Notes: generated by a model from the letters alone, not told the origin. DNA of 64,000 nucleotides from Chromatiales bacterium (ex Bugula neritina AB1) (GCA_001730015.1 MDLA01000126.1:124001-188000), one strand, 5' to 3'. Positions 1 through 9,564 are shown, counted from the stretch's first letter. Translations and numbers: made by a program.

Positions 1-764
1 TGCTCGATTTGCGTAGTCGTCAACTGGTTGGTATTGCAGACCGAAAAGGCGCAGAGCTGAGAGTGAAGTTGTCTTATCGAACGGGCAGTGGAAATGGAAC
101 TTTTTTGCAAGGTGCTTTGTTGTATGTCTGCGGTTATTGATCCATCGGCTATTTTTGCGTCGAGGATCTGATCGCGTTCTGCCAGAATATACAGCGTATT
201 CAGATCACGCCATGACCGGTTCGGCCAGTTCTGATAGATCTGTGCACTGCGCAACAAACTCTGGCCAATGTATTTCATCGCCTGATAGATAACCGGCAGC
301 CGTTGCTTGCGTGTCAGTTGACCGCGGCGCTGCAGGACATCCAGCAAGATGATCTTGTAACTATACGACAGCTCCTGCAGCAGTTGTATTGACTGGTTGA
401 ATGCCTGTTGTTCCTCGGCACGTAAGGGGAGGTCTAATCCCAGATAGCGTGAGTTAAGGTAAGGCATTGCGGTGTGAGCCCGCTCTGCAAACAATTGCAC
501 AATCTTAAGTCGTTGCTGCGGTGAATTTTCCAGTCGATTACTGTGCTGCAACGCACGGGTCAGGTTATGAACACCGGCGATACCTGATGGTGCAGGCTGC
601 GCATCGAGCCATTGGGCAACGGCCTCCACAGCGGTGGGAAAGCTTTGATCGGTTGGTGCCTGTTGGCCGGGTACCAGTAAAGCGATTGGTGGAGCGCTGG
701 GCGCCGCGCTATTGCCTGTAGTGCGGGCGCGTATTCTGCCAATTGTGTCTTGAACTTTACCCAT
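1..764 (-). CDS. Helix-rich protein of unknown function, N-terminal part (runs off the left edge)
   Basis: The minus strand is open without a stop from an ATG at 764 to the window edge, giving about 254 residues with no C-terminus. After a Pro/Ala-rich start (about residues 14-35) the protein is helical and rich in Gln, Leu and Arg, with the stretches LNSRYLGLDLPL and WRDLNTLYILAER. The WRDLNTLY stretch and a later NTNQLTTTQIE segment recall the helical region of large PilZ-type (c-di-GMP receptor) proteins of gammaproteobacteria. That is a memory-based resemblance; the PilZ domain itself would lie outside the window. The gene is divergent from hslV. The short plus-strand ORFs inside it look like shadows. 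Confidence 0.55.
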   Translation of the reverse strand, partial: MGKVQDTIGRIRARTTGNSAAPSAPPIALLVPGQQAPTDQSFPTAVEAVAQWLDAQPAPSGIAGVHNLTRALQHSNRLENSPQQRLKIVQLFAERAHTAMPYLNSRYLGLDLPLRAEEQQAFNQSIQLLQELSYSYKIILLDVLQRRGQLTRKQRLPVIYQAMKYIGQSLLRSAQIYQNWPNRSWRDLNTLYILAERDQILDAKIADGSITADIQQSTLQKSSISTARSIRQLHSQLCAFSVCNTNQLTTTQIE

Positions 765-994
765 TGATTCCCACATATAATTTTAGTGTTGCCCGGCAGG
801 TGTGGGTCTGCATGAGGCATAGAGGTAGTACGAAACAGTAACCGAAAAATCAGCGCTGAATTTTTATTGTTGATTGCCACCCGGTTACTGTCATATGCAG
901 ATCAAACACATGAGTATTCGATCCCGTGTCGCCGATTGTGCTACTTACCGGCATCAATAAATAACCATTTTCAGGCGTCAGCCACTATAGTGTA

Positions 995-1008
995 GTGCAA
1001 TATTGCAC
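995..1008. promoter_or_regulatory. Perfect 14-bp palindrome upstream of hslV
   Basis: GTGCAATATTGCAC is a perfect palindrome 22 bp before the chosen hslV start. It lies just after a TATAGT hexamer (986-991) that could be a -10 box, so it would overlap the transcription start and early leader. This fits an operator, but no regulator is identified and no sigma-32 promoter is obvious to me. Confidence 0.3.
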
Positions 1009-1030
1009 CTTTAAAACGACGGAGAGAAGT

Positions 1031-1579
1031 TTGCAACAATACCGCGGTACCACCATCGTTTCCGTACGTCGGGGCGAGGAAGTTGTGATTGGCGGGGATG
1101 GTCAGGTTACGCTGGGTAATGCCATCATGAAGGGAAACGCTCGCAAGGTACGGCGGCTTTATAAAGATCGTGTGCTGGCCGGATTTGCCGGTGGTACTGC
1201 TGACGCCTTTACATTGTTTGAGCGTTTTGAAGGCAAGTTGGAGGAGTATGGTGGTAATCTGACCAGAGCCGCTGTGGAAATGGCCAAGGATTGGCGTACT
1301 GACCGTATGTTGCGCAGACTCGAAGCCTTGCTGGCAGTTGCAGACAGCAAATATTCGCTGGTTATCTCCGGTAATGGTGATGTCATCGAACCCGAACACG
1401 GTCTGATAGCGATTGGTTCCGGTGGAGACTTTGCCAAGGCCTCGGCGCGTGCATTGCTCGAACATACCGAACTCAGTGCAACTGAAATTGTAAAAAACAG
1501 TTTGAATATTGCAGCAGATATTTGTATTTACACCAATGGCAATCTGACCATTGAAACTCTCAGCAGCGATAGCCCGTAA
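1031..1579 (+). CDS. hslV: ATP-dependent protease HslV, peptidase subunit
   Basis: HslV is the proteasome-like Thr protease core of the cytoplasmic HslVU complex, which degrades misfolded and regulatory proteins with energy from HslU. The sequence has the family signature TTIVSVRRG close to the N-terminus, followed by GDGQVTLG and a GSGG motif near residue 145. The catalytic residue is the first Thr of TTIVSVRR, exposed after removal of a short propeptide. I chose the TTG at 1031, preceded by GGAGAG at 1021-1026, which gives 182 residues, close to the usual 175-180. The ORF extends to a GTG at 995, but those extra codons match nothing in the family and overlap a palindrome. hslU follows 86 bp downstream. 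Confidence 0.95.
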   Translation: MQQYRGTTIVSVRRGEEVVIGGDGQVTLGNAIMKGNARKVRRLYKDRVLAGFAGGTADAFTLFERFEGKLEEYGGNLTRAAVEMAKDWRTDRMLRRLEALLAVADSKYSLVISGNGDVIEPEHGLIAIGSGGDFAKASARALLEHTELSATEIVKNSLNIAADICIYTNGNLTIETLSSDSP

Positions 1580-1665
1580 CAGAACTGCGGCACGGCTTTA
1601 TCGAAACCTCATCTGCCAGCAGTATTACTTCAGCTCACACCGAACAACAACTATCTGGATTTCAC

Positions 1666-2991
1666 ATGTCCACTATGACACCGCGCGAGATTGTGCAGGA
1701 ACTCGATAAACACATTGTTGGCCAGAGTCCAGCCAAGCGCGCCGTGGCGATAGCGTTGCGCAATCGCTGGCGACGACAACACGTGGCGGAACATCTGCGC
1801 AATGAAATAACGCCGAAAAACATCCTGATGATCGGGCCGACTGGTGTCGGCAAGACAGAAATTTCAAGGCGTCTGGCAAAGCTTGCGAATGCGCCGTTTA
1901 TAAAGATTGAAGCCACCAAGTTTACTGAGGTTGGATACGTCGGGCGAGACGTCGAATCCATTGTAAGAGACCTGGTCGATGCCGCCATTAAGCAGACACG
2001 GGAGCAGGAAACCGAAAAGGTTCGTCATCGTGCAGAGGACGCCGCAGAAGAGCGGCTACTCGACATATTGTTGCGCCCTGCGAGTGGCTCCGAATCACTG
2101 GGCAATTCCAATACCCGGCAGAAATTTCGCAAAATGCTGCGAGAAAAAACGCTGGATGACAAAGAAGTTGAAATAGAGGTCAGTGTTGGTGGTGTCGGCG
2201 TTGAGATCATGGCACCCCCAGGCATGGAAGACATGACACAGCAACTGCAGGGTATGTTTCAGAATCTCGGCCGCGAGCAGAAAAAAACACGCAAGGTAAA
2301 AGTGCGGGAAGCGCTTGTTTTACTGACGGATGAAGAAGCAGCGAGCCTGATCAACGAAGACGATCTCAAACAGCTGGCCGTGGAAAATGTAGAGCAAAAC
2401 GGAATTGTATTTCTTGACGAAATTGACAAGGTAACGCGCCGCAGTGATACCGGCGGTGGCAGCAATTCAGATGTGTCGCGGGAGGGTGTGCAACGGGATT
2501 TACTGCCGCTGGTCGAAGGATGTACCGTCAGCACCAAATACGGCATGGTAAAAACTGATCATATCCTTTTCATTGCCTCGGGTGCGTTTCACATGACAAA
2601 ACCCTCTGATCTGATTCCTGAACTGCAGGGTCGATTGCCAATTCGTGTAGAGCTTAGTGCATTGTCAGTAGAAGATTTTGAACGCATTCTGACTGAACCG
2701 GACGCTTCATTGACAGAGCAGTACAGCGCTTTGCTGGGCACCGAGCAGGTTTCTCTGGATTTTACGCCGGAAGGGATAAGGCGCATAGCAGAGGTTGCGT
2801 GGCATGTGAACGAAAGTACAGAAAACATCGGGGCTCGCAGACTGCATACGGTACTTGAACGGTTGCTGGATGACGCATCCTTCGATGCTGCAGATGCCAC
2901 CGGTTCGCAAATATCGGTCGACGATGCCTATGTTGATAAATATTTGGCTGAATTGGCGCAGGATGAGGACCTGAGCCGCTACATACTGTAG
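1666..2991 (+). CDS. hslU: ATP-dependent protease HslU, ATPase subunit
   Basis: HslU is the AAA+ unfoldase ring that recognises, unfolds and feeds substrates into HslV. At 441 residues it is full length. It opens with [17 protein letters not shown], and has Walker [10 protein letters not shown] at about residues 58-66, the inserted I domain after about residue 110, Walker B VFLDEIDK at about 250 and the C-terminal EDLSRYIL tail that docks into HslV. The first ATG (1666) is 3 codons before MTPREIV, as in other HslU proteins. The gene lies directly after hslV and forms an operon with it. The downstream DUF971 gene starts 10 bp after the stop and is probably co-transcribed. Confidence 0.97.
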   Translation: MSTMTPREIVQELDKHIVGQSPAKRAVAIALRNRWRRQHVAEHLRNEITPKNILMIGPTGVGKTEISRRLAKLANAPFIKIEATKFTEVGYVGRDVESIVRDLVDAAIKQTREQETEKVRHRAEDAAEERLLDILLRPASGSESLGNSNTRQKFRKMLREKTLDDKEVEIEVSVGGVGVEIMAPPGMEDMTQQLQGMFQNLGREQKKTRKVKVREALVLLTDEEAASLINEDDLKQLAVENVEQNGIVFLDEIDKVTRRSDTGGGSNSDVSREGVQRDLLPLVEGCTVSTKYGMVKTDHILFIASGAFHMTKPSDLIPELQGRLPIRVELSALSVEDFERILTEPDASLTEQYSALLGTEQVSLDFTPEGIRRIAEVAWHVNESTENIGARRLHTVLERLLDDASFDAADATGSQISVDDAYVDKYLAELAQDEDLSRYIL

Positions 2992-3001
2992 GCTTTATGA
3001 C

Positions 3002-3376
3002 ATGACGAGACCTACCGAATTAAAGCTGCATCAGCGAAGCCGAGTGCTCGAAATTCACTTTGACGACGGCTTTGAATGTAATCTGACCTGCGAGTACCTG
3101 CGAGTGCACTCACCTTCTGCTGAGGTGCAGGGACACGGCCCGGGCCAGGAAGTGCTGCAGGTGGGCAAGGAGGATGTTGGCATTGACCAGTTGATTCCTT
3201 CAGGTAATTACGCGGTCAAAATTGTATTCGACGATGGTCACGATTCCGGTATCTTTACCTGGTCGTATCTGCATGGGCTGGGTGTTAATTTCGAACATAA
3301 CTGGCAGGTCTACCTCGATAAACTTGCAGCTAAAGGGCTCGAGCGAAATACAAAATTTGATTCATCCAAACAATAA
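3002..3376 (+). CDS. DUF971 family protein
   Basis: This 124-residue protein matches the DUF971 family, also described as a gamma-butyrobetaine-hydroxylase N-terminal-like domain. Visible hallmarks are FDDGFECNLTCEYLRVHSP near the N-terminus, the IDQLIPSGNYAVKIVFDDGH segment in the middle and GIFTWSYLHGLG toward the end. The gene often follows hslU in beta- and gammaproteobacteria, as it does here after 10 bp. Its biochemical role is not settled. In related proteins the domain precedes Fe(II)/2-oxoglutarate dioxygenases or occurs in iron-sulfur proteins, so a metal-linked role is possible but inferred. Confidence 0.85.
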   Translation: MTRPTELKLHQRSRVLEIHFDDGFECNLTCEYLRVHSPSAEVQGHGPGQEVLQVGKEDVGIDQLIPSGNYAVKIVFDDGHDSGIFTWSYLHGLGVNFEHNWQVYLDKLAAKGLERNTKFDSSKQ

Positions 3377-3455
3377 AAGAGTCCGGTCATCAAGGTCTTC
3401 CTGACTGGCACTAGAGCCAGCTCGGAAGTAATTTCCTCAAAACGGCTGTTATGCG

Positions 3456-4199
3456 TTGAACGATAAAACCCACTTCGGTTACCAGACGGTAGATACCGAA
3501 AAGAAAAAAGCGATGGTTGGGGCAGTGTTTGATTCTGTCGCTGATCGCTATGACGTAATGAACGATGTCATGTCGATGGGCATTCATCGGTTGTGGAAAC
3601 GCTTTGCGATTAACCAGACAGGCGTGCGTTACGGACAATCGGTACTCGATCTGGCTGGTGGTACCGGGGATCTGGCTGCAAAATTCAGCAGGCGTGTCGG
3701 CAGCGATGGCACTGTGGTGTTGGCTGATATAAACGAATCCATGTTATCAGTTGGCAGAGACCGGCTGATCGATGAGGGGCTGGTTGACAATATTCACTAT
3801 ACGTTAGCTGATGCCGAAGAACTGCCGTTTGCAGATAATTCGTTCCACTGTGTGACCATAGCCTTTGGTTTGCGCAACGTCACCGACAAGCAGCGTGCTT
3901 TGCAATCGATGTTTCGGGTCGTTAAGCCGGGTGGCAGATTGCTGGTGCTGGAATTCTCCAAACCGGTTCTACCACTATTGAGTAAAGCGTATGACGCCTA
4001 CTCGTTTACCGCACTGCCGGCACTTGGCAGGCTTATCGTTGGCGATGCAGACAGTTATCGCTATCTGGCCGAATCTATTCGTCAGCACCCCGATCAGGAA
4101 ACCTTGCTGGGCATGATGGAAAAAGCGGGCTTTGAACGCTGCGATTACCACAACATGACTGGCGGTATAGTCGCTTTGCACAAGGGCATCAAGCTGTAA
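3456..4199 (+). CDS. ubiE: Ubiquinone/menaquinone C-methyltransferase UbiE
   Basis: UbiE methylates the ring carbon of the demethyl quinol intermediate using S-adenosylmethionine, a late step of ubiquinone (and menaquinone) synthesis. The 247-residue product has the N-terminal THFGYQTV and the SAM-binding motif [11 protein letters not shown] at about residues 64-74, followed by [10 protein letters not shown] and the [13 protein letters not shown] motif. The start is a TTG at 3456, giving [10 protein letters not shown]; there is no strong Shine-Dalgarno, but this matches the family N-terminus. ubiJ begins 25 bp downstream and ubiB overlaps ubiJ, giving the conserved ubiE-ubiJ-ubiB order. Confidence 0.96.
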   Translation: MNDKTHFGYQTVDTEKKKAMVGAVFDSVADRYDVMNDVMSMGIHRLWKRFAINQTGVRYGQSVLDLAGGTGDLAAKFSRRVGSDGTVVLADINESMLSVGRDRLIDEGLVDNIHYTLADAEELPFADNSFHCVTIAFGLRNVTDKQRALQSMFRVVKPGGRLLVLEFSKPVLPLLSKAYDAYSFTALPALGRLIVGDADSYRYLAESIRQHPDQETLLGMMEKAGFERCDYHNMTGGIVALHKGIKL

Positions 4200-4224
4200 C
4201 TGGCAGTAAACCGGAACCACGATC

Positions 4225-4833
4225 TTGAAACTCCCGCCGCCAGTAGTTGTTGCCTTCCAGTCCACGCTAAATCAATATATTTCACTTGATCCCGGAGTGT
4301 TACCACGGCTTAAGGTTCTGGCCGGCAAGTTGATTCAGCTGCATATTCATACCGTAAATACCGATTTGTTTCTGCTGTTTCATTCAGACCGGATAGAAGT
4401 GATGGAAGAGTTTGCAGGCGCACCTGATGCCGTAATCAGCGGGGCTCCGCTGTCTTTGCTGGCAGTAGCAACCGGACGGAAAACCATTCATGAAGGTAGT
4501 GTCACGATCACTGGCGAAGTGGAGGTCGCACAGAAATTTAGCCGCATGCTGGATCAGCTGGATATAGACTGGGACGAACATCTTTCGAGGATCACCGGCG
4601 ATACCGCGGCGCATCTGATTGGTCGCAAACTACGGCAGTTTGCACATTGGGCCAACCATCGAAAGTCAGTGCTGCAAAGTAATACAGCCGATTTTCTTCG
4701 TGATGAAAGCAATCATCTGCCGTACGATTGGGAAATTGATGAATTTGCAGATGCTGTTGATGAGCTTCGTGATCGCGTTGAGCAACTGGAGATCAGCATC
4801 AATCAGATGGCAAGCGGCCCGGAAAAACCCTGA
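4225..4833 (+). CDS. ubiJ: Ubiquinone biosynthesis accessory factor UbiJ (SCP2 domain)
   Basis: UbiJ is a soluble accessory protein with an SCP2 lipid-binding domain that supports the Ubi enzyme complex, holding hydrophobic quinone intermediates. The 202-residue sequence has an N-terminal SCP2 part (about residues 10-110, with [14 protein letters not shown] and the [12 protein letters not shown] segment) and a C-terminal acidic helical tail ([17 protein letters not shown]) likely to form a coiled coil. The start is TTG at 4225. Its TGA overlaps the ubiB ATG (TGATG), which indicates translational coupling. Position between ubiE and ubiB supports the call. Confidence 0.9.
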   Translation: MKLPPPVVVAFQSTLNQYISLDPGVLPRLKVLAGKLIQLHIHTVNTDLFLLFHSDRIEVMEEFAGAPDAVISGAPLSLLAVATGRKTIHEGSVTITGEVEVAQKFSRMLDQLDIDWDEHLSRITGDTAAHLIGRKLRQFAHWANHRKSVLQSNTADFLRDESNHLPYDWEIDEFADAVDELRDRVEQLEISINQMASGPEKP

Positions 4834-6524
4834 TGCGCCTGATCAGTCGTCTATCCCGCCTGCACTTTATCCAGCAGGTGCTTTTCAAGTATGCCATTGA
4901 TGAACTGGTGCTCCAGTTAACCGGGTCACGGCTGTTTTATCTACTTTGTAAATTATCACCTGACCGCTGGCGACACGGGGAGACCCGGAAACTGCCGCGA
5001 TCAATCCGCCTGCGTCGGGCTCTTGAAGAGCTGGGCCCGGTATTCGTAAAATTCGGCCAGATGCTATCGACGCGTCGTGATTTGCTGGCCGATGATATAG
5101 CCGCTGAGCTGGCACTGCTTCAGGACAGGGTCCCGGCGTTTTCCGGTGCTGAAGCGATCGCTACAGTAGAGTCTTCTCTAGGTGATTCTATAGATGCACT
5201 ATTTCAGAGTTTTGATGCCACGCCGATTGCCGCGGCATCAATAGCGCAAGTGCATGCGGCCAAGCTCTTCAGTGGCGAGGATGTGGTAGTCAAGGTACTG
5301 CGTCCGGATATCAGGGAAACCATTGCCCGTGATTTATCCCTGATGTATCTGCTGGCTACTCTTGCTACCTGGTTCTGGGCTGATGGCAAACGACTGAGAC
5401 CGCGTGAAGTCGTCGCTGAGTACGAAAAAACAATTTACGATGAGTTAGATATGCAGCGTGAAGCAGCGAATGCTGCGCAGCTGCGTAAAAACGTTGAAAA
5501 TTCAGAGGATCTGTATATCCCGGAGGTGTTCTGGGATTACACTCGTGGCCAGGTGTTGGTTCTTGAGCGTATCAAAGGCATTCCGATATCTGATATTGAG
5601 ACACTCCGGCAACACGGCGTAGATCTAAAAAAACTGGCCGAACGTGGAGTGGATATATTTTTCACACAGGTATTCCGGGATAACTTTTTTCATGCGGATA
5701 TGCATCCGGGTAATATCTTTGTCTCGTATGAGACACCACTCGATCCACACTATATAGCGGTGGATTTTGGCATAGTCGGTTCGTTAACCGATCAGGATCG
5801 CCACTATCTCTCGCAGAATTTTTTAGCTTTTTTTGATCGCGATTACCACCGTGTTGCGCGTTTGCATGTCGATAGTGGCTGGGTACCGGCAGACACCCGA
5901 GTGGAGGAGTTTGAGTCTTCAATCCGGACAGTCTGTGAACCTATATTCGAAAAACCCCTGGAAGAGATATCCTTCGGTCAGGTGCTTTTGCGACTCTTCC
6001 AGACTGCGCGGCGATTCAACATGGAGGTGCAGCCGCAGCTGGTGTTGTTGCAAAAAACGCTGCTCAATATAGAAGGGTTGGGTCGGCAACTTTATCCGCA
6101 ACTGGATCTGTGGGCTACCGCCAGACCGATTCTGAAACACTGGATGATGCAGCAGTCCGGCCCGTCAGCGTTGTTGCGGGAAGTGCAGAGAAATATACCG
6201 GAGTGGGGACGCATGCTTCCGCAAATGCCAGGACTGGTGTATCAGTTTTTACAGAGCACGGACCAGGGGGTTGGGGATTTGCAGTCGTTGCAGAGTGGCT
6301 TCACTCCGTATCAAAATCGATCCGACCCCAAAGCGGGCCTGCACTGGGTGAAGGCAGTTATTTATGCGATTTGCGGCGCTACGCTGTTTGTGTCCGGTGT
6401 GCTGGTTGGCTTGCTTCAACGCGGTGAGCACCTGACAGTGGCCGGGTTGTCGCTCTGGGCCATATTACTTTTTGGCGGGGCTGTCTGGTGCGTGGCGCGC
6501 TCCCTGCGCCTTGCCGGACAATAG
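4833..6524 (+). CDS. ubiB: Ubiquinone biosynthesis protein UbiB (ADCK/ABC1 atypical kinase)
   Basis: UbiB is a membrane-anchored atypical kinase-like ATPase needed for ubiquinone synthesis, thought to help extract hydrophobic intermediates from the membrane. The 563-residue protein shows the family-defining KxGQ motif ([11 protein letters not shown]), an [11 protein letters not shown] loop, the HADMHPGN catalytic-loop motif and DFG in [10 protein letters not shown]. Two C-terminal hydrophobic helices (about residues 505-527 and 535-557) form the membrane anchor. The start overlaps the ubiJ stop. The tatABC genes that follow ubiB in E. coli are absent here. Confidence 0.96.
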   Translation: MRLISRLSRLHFIQQVLFKYAIDELVLQLTGSRLFYLLCKLSPDRWRHGETRKLPRSIRLRRALEELGPVFVKFGQMLSTRRDLLADDIAAELALLQDRVPAFSGAEAIATVESSLGDSIDALFQSFDATPIAAASIAQVHAAKLFSGEDVVVKVLRPDIRETIARDLSLMYLLATLATWFWADGKRLRPREVVAEYEKTIYDELDMQREAANAAQLRKNVENSEDLYIPEVFWDYTRGQVLVLERIKGIPISDIETLRQHGVDLKKLAERGVDIFFTQVFRDNFFHADMHPGNIFVSYETPLDPHYIAVDFGIVGSLTDQDRHYLSQNFLAFFDRDYHRVARLHVDSGWVPADTRVEEFESSIRTVCEPIFEKPLEEISFGQVLLRLFQTARRFNMEVQPQLVLLQKTLLNIEGLGRQLYPQLDLWATARPILKHWMMQQSGPSALLREVQRNIPEWGRMLPQMPGLVYQFLQSTDQGVGDLQSLQSGFTPYQNRSDPKAGLHWVKAVIYAICGATLFVSGVLVGLLQRGEHLTVAGLSLWAILLFGGAVWCVARSLRLAGQ

Positions 6525-6554
6525 ACTATTAACAGAACGCTTGTTAGTTATAGT

Positions 6555-7106
6555 TTAAGGTTTGACGTTTTTTTCCTGCTGCATCTTCTGTGTGATCTGT
6601 TGTAAAACTTTTGCCAGATCTGATTGATGCCTGAAATGAGTGTGCAATGCTTCCTCGCGATACTCGAGTTCCTGATCCAGCTCAAGTCGGAACCGGTAAA
6701 GCTGGCTGTTTAAATGGTACAGCCCGGTTTCAAAGCGCGCCGTTTCCTGTAGCAAACTGAGCGTGGTATTTTTTGCGTTCGGTAGTGGAACTTCAGCGTC
6801 GGCTGAATTATTCCGGTTTGTGCTTGTTGCCTCGCTTTGATCATTCGAATCCTCAACTTTTTTAGTTAATATCGGCACGCTATCCAGCGAAGTCGCCTCG
6901 TTAGCTGCGCGCAGTAGTCTGACATCAGTAACCATTAGCGCCTTGAACTTTCGCATCAGAGAAGTCAGGTCAGTGATTTTCTGATCCAGATCACTGCGAA
7001 TGTCCCGCTGCAGATTATTCAGATCTCGACTCAGTATCTGTGACTTTTCTTTGCCGGGTTCAGAGGTATGATCCGACTGGGTGCCATCGAAGGATGGTTT
7101 TGGCAT
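6555..7106 (-). CDS. Hypothetical coiled-coil protein
   Basis: I do not recognise this protein. From the ATG at 7106 it has 183 residues (MPKPSFDGTQ...); an in-frame TTG at 7169 would add 21. It is highly charged and mostly helical: an N-terminal heptad-like stretch (about residues 25-60, ending in ITDLTSLMRKFKAL), a Ser/Asn/Thr-rich linker with SEATSTNRNNSAD, and a C-terminal coiled coil with LYHLNSQLYRFRLELDQELE. There is no signal peptide, membrane segment or catalytic motif. It lies convergent to ubiB (30 bp away) and divergent from the M24 peptidase gene. Confidence 0.55.
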   Translation of the reverse strand: MPKPSFDGTQSDHTSEPGKEKSQILSRDLNNLQRDIRSDLDQKITDLTSLMRKFKALMVTDVRLLRAANEATSLDSVPILTKKVEDSNDQSEATSTNRNNSADAEVPLPNAKNTTLSLLQETARFETGLYHLNSQLYRFRLELDQELEYREEALHTHFRHQSDLAKVLQQITQKMQQEKNVKP

Positions 7107-7327
7107 CTGGGAATCCGATAAGATATAAACATCGCGTGGCGGACCACGCCCATACCTTGCTATCGGCAACCTAATATAACGTTTGAATGTGATTATCCGG
7201 ATGCGTTCACGTCAATGACCTGTCAACCGTGAATGTATCGCGAACCGTTGCGCGTTCTGCGACCATTTTTCACTGGCGTGCCCAGGTTGTCCCGGATTTT
7301 TCCTGGTAACTTAATGACTAAAAAATT

Positions 7328-8491
7328 ATGAACTTGGTTGGTGGTTTTACTGAAAGTGAGTACATGGCACGGCTTAAGATTCTGCAACAGAACATGCAGC
7401 AGCAGGGTATTGATGCCGTTTTTTTTTCCACGGAACATGAAATTCGCTATTTCAGTGGTTTTTTTACCCAGTTCTGGCAAAGTCCGACGCGCCCGTGGTT
7501 TCTGGTGGTTCCGCAAGCTGGAAAACCGGTGGCGGTCATACCGACCATCGGCGAGCCCTTGATGAAACGCAGTGTAGTGGCTGACATCCACTGCTGGAGC
7601 TCCCCGCACCCGACCGATGATGGTGTATCGCTGTTGGCTGACACTCTGATTCAACTCGCTGGCAAACGCAGTAAAGTGGGTTTACTGAAAGGTAGAGAAA
7701 CAGCGGTGCGCATGCCGATGGCAGATTATGAGGCGCTTCTGCGCCTGACAGGTGTGATCGAATACGTCGATGTGACTCGCATGATCCAATCACAGCGTCA
7801 GGTTAAATCGACAGCGGAAATAGACAAAATCACTGTGGCGTGTGATGCCGCTGGTGATGCATTTGATGCAGTGCCTGAGCAACTGGTCTGCGGTGATTCC
7901 CTGCGCGAAATATTTCGTCAGTTTAAACAGAGTTGTTTGTTCGCTGGTGCAGACGATGTCAGCTATCTGGTTGGATCGGCAGCAGCCGATGGTTATGACG
8001 ATATCATTGCACCTCCTTCGGATGTGGCTACCTGTGAGGGTGATGTGCTTATACTCGATACGGGTTGTGTTTATGACGGCTATTTTTGTGATTACGATCG
8101 AAACTTTGCGTTCGGGCGTGCGGATGCGGCCACTCGATCTGCGTACGGGCGGGTCCATGAGTCAGTTGATCGCGCACTGTCTATTTTGCGGCCTGGCGTC
8201 ACCTGTGCTCAACTGCACGCGGCAATGAACGAGGCTTTGGATCCCGGAGGGAGCTCAGATAGCGGGTCGGTTGGCCGTTTCGGTCATGGGCTCGGAACTC
8301 AGCTGACTGAAACACCGTCAATAACTTCGTGGGATCAAACTGAAATGCTTGAAGGAATGGTGATGACATTAGAGCCGGGACTTTCCTACGGAGATGGTAA
8401 AATAATGGTTCACGAGGAAAATGTAGTGATTGAAGCTAACGGTGCCAGACTATTAAGCAGGCGGGCGAGCCCGGAAATCGTTATCATCTGA
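7328..8491 (+). CDS. M24 family metallopeptidase (Xaa-Pro dipeptidase/creatinase fold)
   Basis: This 387-residue protein has the two-part M24 layout: a creatinase-type N-terminal domain (about residues 10-155, with DAVFFSTEHEIRYFSG) and a pita-bread metallopeptidase domain. The five metal ligands are in place: D244 (LILDTG), D255 (YFCDYDRNF), H320 (RFGHGLG), E349 (MTLEPG) and E363 (VHEENV). It should therefore bind two metal ions and may cleave Xaa-Pro dipeptides, though M24 members also include creatinases and DMSP lyases. It differs from the DddP protein at 16798 in length and motifs. The start is ATG 7328 with no clear Shine-Dalgarno; a second ATG at 7364 is possible. Confidence 0.85.
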   Translation: MNLVGGFTESEYMARLKILQQNMQQQGIDAVFFSTEHEIRYFSGFFTQFWQSPTRPWFLVVPQAGKPVAVIPTIGEPLMKRSVVADIHCWSSPHPTDDGVSLLADTLIQLAGKRSKVGLLKGRETAVRMPMADYEALLRLTGVIEYVDVTRMIQSQRQVKSTAEIDKITVACDAAGDAFDAVPEQLVCGDSLREIFRQFKQSCLFAGADDVSYLVGSAAADGYDDIIAPPSDVATCEGDVLILDTGCVYDGYFCDYDRNFAFGRADAATRSAYGRVHESVDRALSILRPGVTCAQLHAAMNEALDPGGSSDSGSVGRFGHGLGTQLTETPSITSWDQTEMLEGMVMTLEPGLSYGDGKIMVHEENVVIEANGARLLSRRASPEIVII

Positions 8492-8506
8492 GATAGCTAT
8501 CTTAAA

Positions 8507-8529
8507 CCGGCAGGCGTGCCGGAACTTTT
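8507..8529 (+). terminator. Rho-independent terminator candidate after the M24 gene
   Basis: CCGGCA and TGCCGG form a perfect 6-bp stem with the 4-base loop GGCG, followed by AAC and TTTT. It lies 16 bp after the M24 stop codon. A separate 12-bp palindrome (AGATAGCTATCT, 8491-8502) begins on the last base of that stop codon. Both lie just before the selC tRNA gene and would separate the two transcripts. Confidence 0.45.
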
Positions 8530-8555
8530 AAAAAAAATACGTATGAAGCCATAGT

Positions 8556-8651
8556 GGAAGGGCGTCCCGATCCGGTGACGGGCCCGGATTTCAAATCCGG
8601 TGAGACGCGTCAGACGTGTTTGGTGGGTTCGACTCCCACGCTCTTCCGCCA
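8556..8651 (+). tRNA. selC: tRNA-Sec (anticodon TCA)
   Basis: This is a selenocysteine tRNA that reads UGA as Sec. The 96-nt gene includes the encoded CCA. It shows the traits that separate tRNA-Sec from tRNA-Ser: an 8-bp acceptor stem (GGAAGGGC with GCTCTTCC, one G-T pair), G73, an anticodon stem CCGGA/TCCGG around the loop TTTCAAA with TCA at 8591-8593, a long variable arm (GAGACGCGTCAGACGTGTTT), and a T arm GTGGG-TTCGACT-CCCAC. Overall sequence closely resembles E. coli selC. Immediately downstream GTTTTC/GAAAAC (8652-8668) can form a 6-bp hairpin without a T run. None of selA, selB or selD is in the window. Confidence 0.95.
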
Positions 8652-8915
8652 GTTTTCGGCTTGAAAACCGGGGCCTGGTCGTCAGGTACCCTAAACAATC
8701 GATAATTGATGCAATTTCTGCTTTCGTCACAGACCCATAGCGTTCAAATACACAATTTAGGTGTCATTCCTCTGACGGATTGAATGATCGTTTGCCGGTG
8801 CAAATGTGCGGTGTCTATCAACCGCGTACTAATCCCTGCCTGCCGGTCAAGTTGTGTCGATGTTCGTCGCCAAAGCTACTAATCGATAACAAAATTTCCC
8901 GAGAGTATCTCGATT

Positions 8916-9530
8916 ATGGCTCGATCCTCCGACTCGTTTTTTCTACTGGCGCTGCTGAAAGACAAGACTTTTCAGGCACGTGAAATTCGCCGGGTTATAG
9001 CGTTTGCAACGCTCTATCTTGTAATCACCACAGCACTACTGGGTATTTTTTATAACCAGATGCTGGGACAGCTGGTATCCGGAACGGCTCCCATGCTGTT
9101 TGTGTCTGAAGACATGAGTATGATCAATGAGCAGATTCCCAGTCTGAGCAGTGTGCTGGGCAGGTGGATACTGATCATGCTGGTCGTCAATGTGATCGTG
9201 ACCAGTTTTATCAGTATTTATATCGTCCGCAAACTGGGGCAGCCGATTCTTGCGGTGAAACGAGCTTTGCGAGAGATAGGTGAAGGTAAACTCAACGTAC
9301 GTCTGCGCGCCTCTGACGATCAGGAGTTTTCAGAAATATTCGATGCAGTGGAAAGTGCGGTATCGAGTATCAATGAACAGGTTGCAGCTGCAAAAAATGA
9401 AGTGCAGACTGCAAGGGAACTGCAAGAGCAGCCTACTCCGGATCAGGCGGCAATTTCATCCTCGTTGAGTAACTGCCAGCAGGCACTTGATTATTTCACT
9501 ACTGAAGATGCGGCGCAGAAAGCTGCGTAG
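8916..9530 (+). CDS. HAMP-domain membrane protein without an output domain
   Basis: This 204-residue protein has a membrane helix at about 26-48, a periplasmic segment of about 40 residues, a second helix at about 85-106, and then a HAMP domain: RKLGQPILAVKRALREIGEGKLNVRL followed by EFSEIFDAVESAVSSINEQVAAA. The order matches the front half of a chemoreceptor or sensor kinase. Only a short Gln-rich coiled-coil tail follows and no kinase, cyclase or MCP signalling domain. A role relaying an envelope signal to a partner is inferred. The neighbouring lipoprotein starts 34 bp downstream and is probably co-transcribed. Confidence 0.7.
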   Translation: MARSSDSFFLLALLKDKTFQAREIRRVIAFATLYLVITTALLGIFYNQMLGQLVSGTAPMLFVSEDMSMINEQIPSLSSVLGRWILIMLVVNVIVTSFISIYIVRKLGQPILAVKRALREIGEGKLNVRLRASDDQEFSEIFDAVESAVSSINEQVAAAKNEVQTARELQEQPTPDQAAISSSLSNCQQALDYFTTEDAAQKAA

Positions 9531-9564
9531 TTTTTGTTTGCCGACTGCGGAAGTGGACAACAAC

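Noticed and set aside
1..140. Plus-strand open frame ending at 138-140
   Set aside because: It lies antisense to the long minus-strand frame that stays open to the window edge, and its product has no family traits.
560..880. 106-residue minus-strand ORF
   Set aside because: It is a shadow in another frame of the minus-strand gene that starts at 764.
971..1465. 164-residue minus-strand ORF opposite hslV
   Set aside because: It is wholly antisense to a strongly conserved gene and has low-complexity composition.
8556..8700. Genomic island inserted at selC
   Set aside because: I found no integrase, no mobile genes and no repeated selC 3' end in the window; the genes downstream look ordinary.
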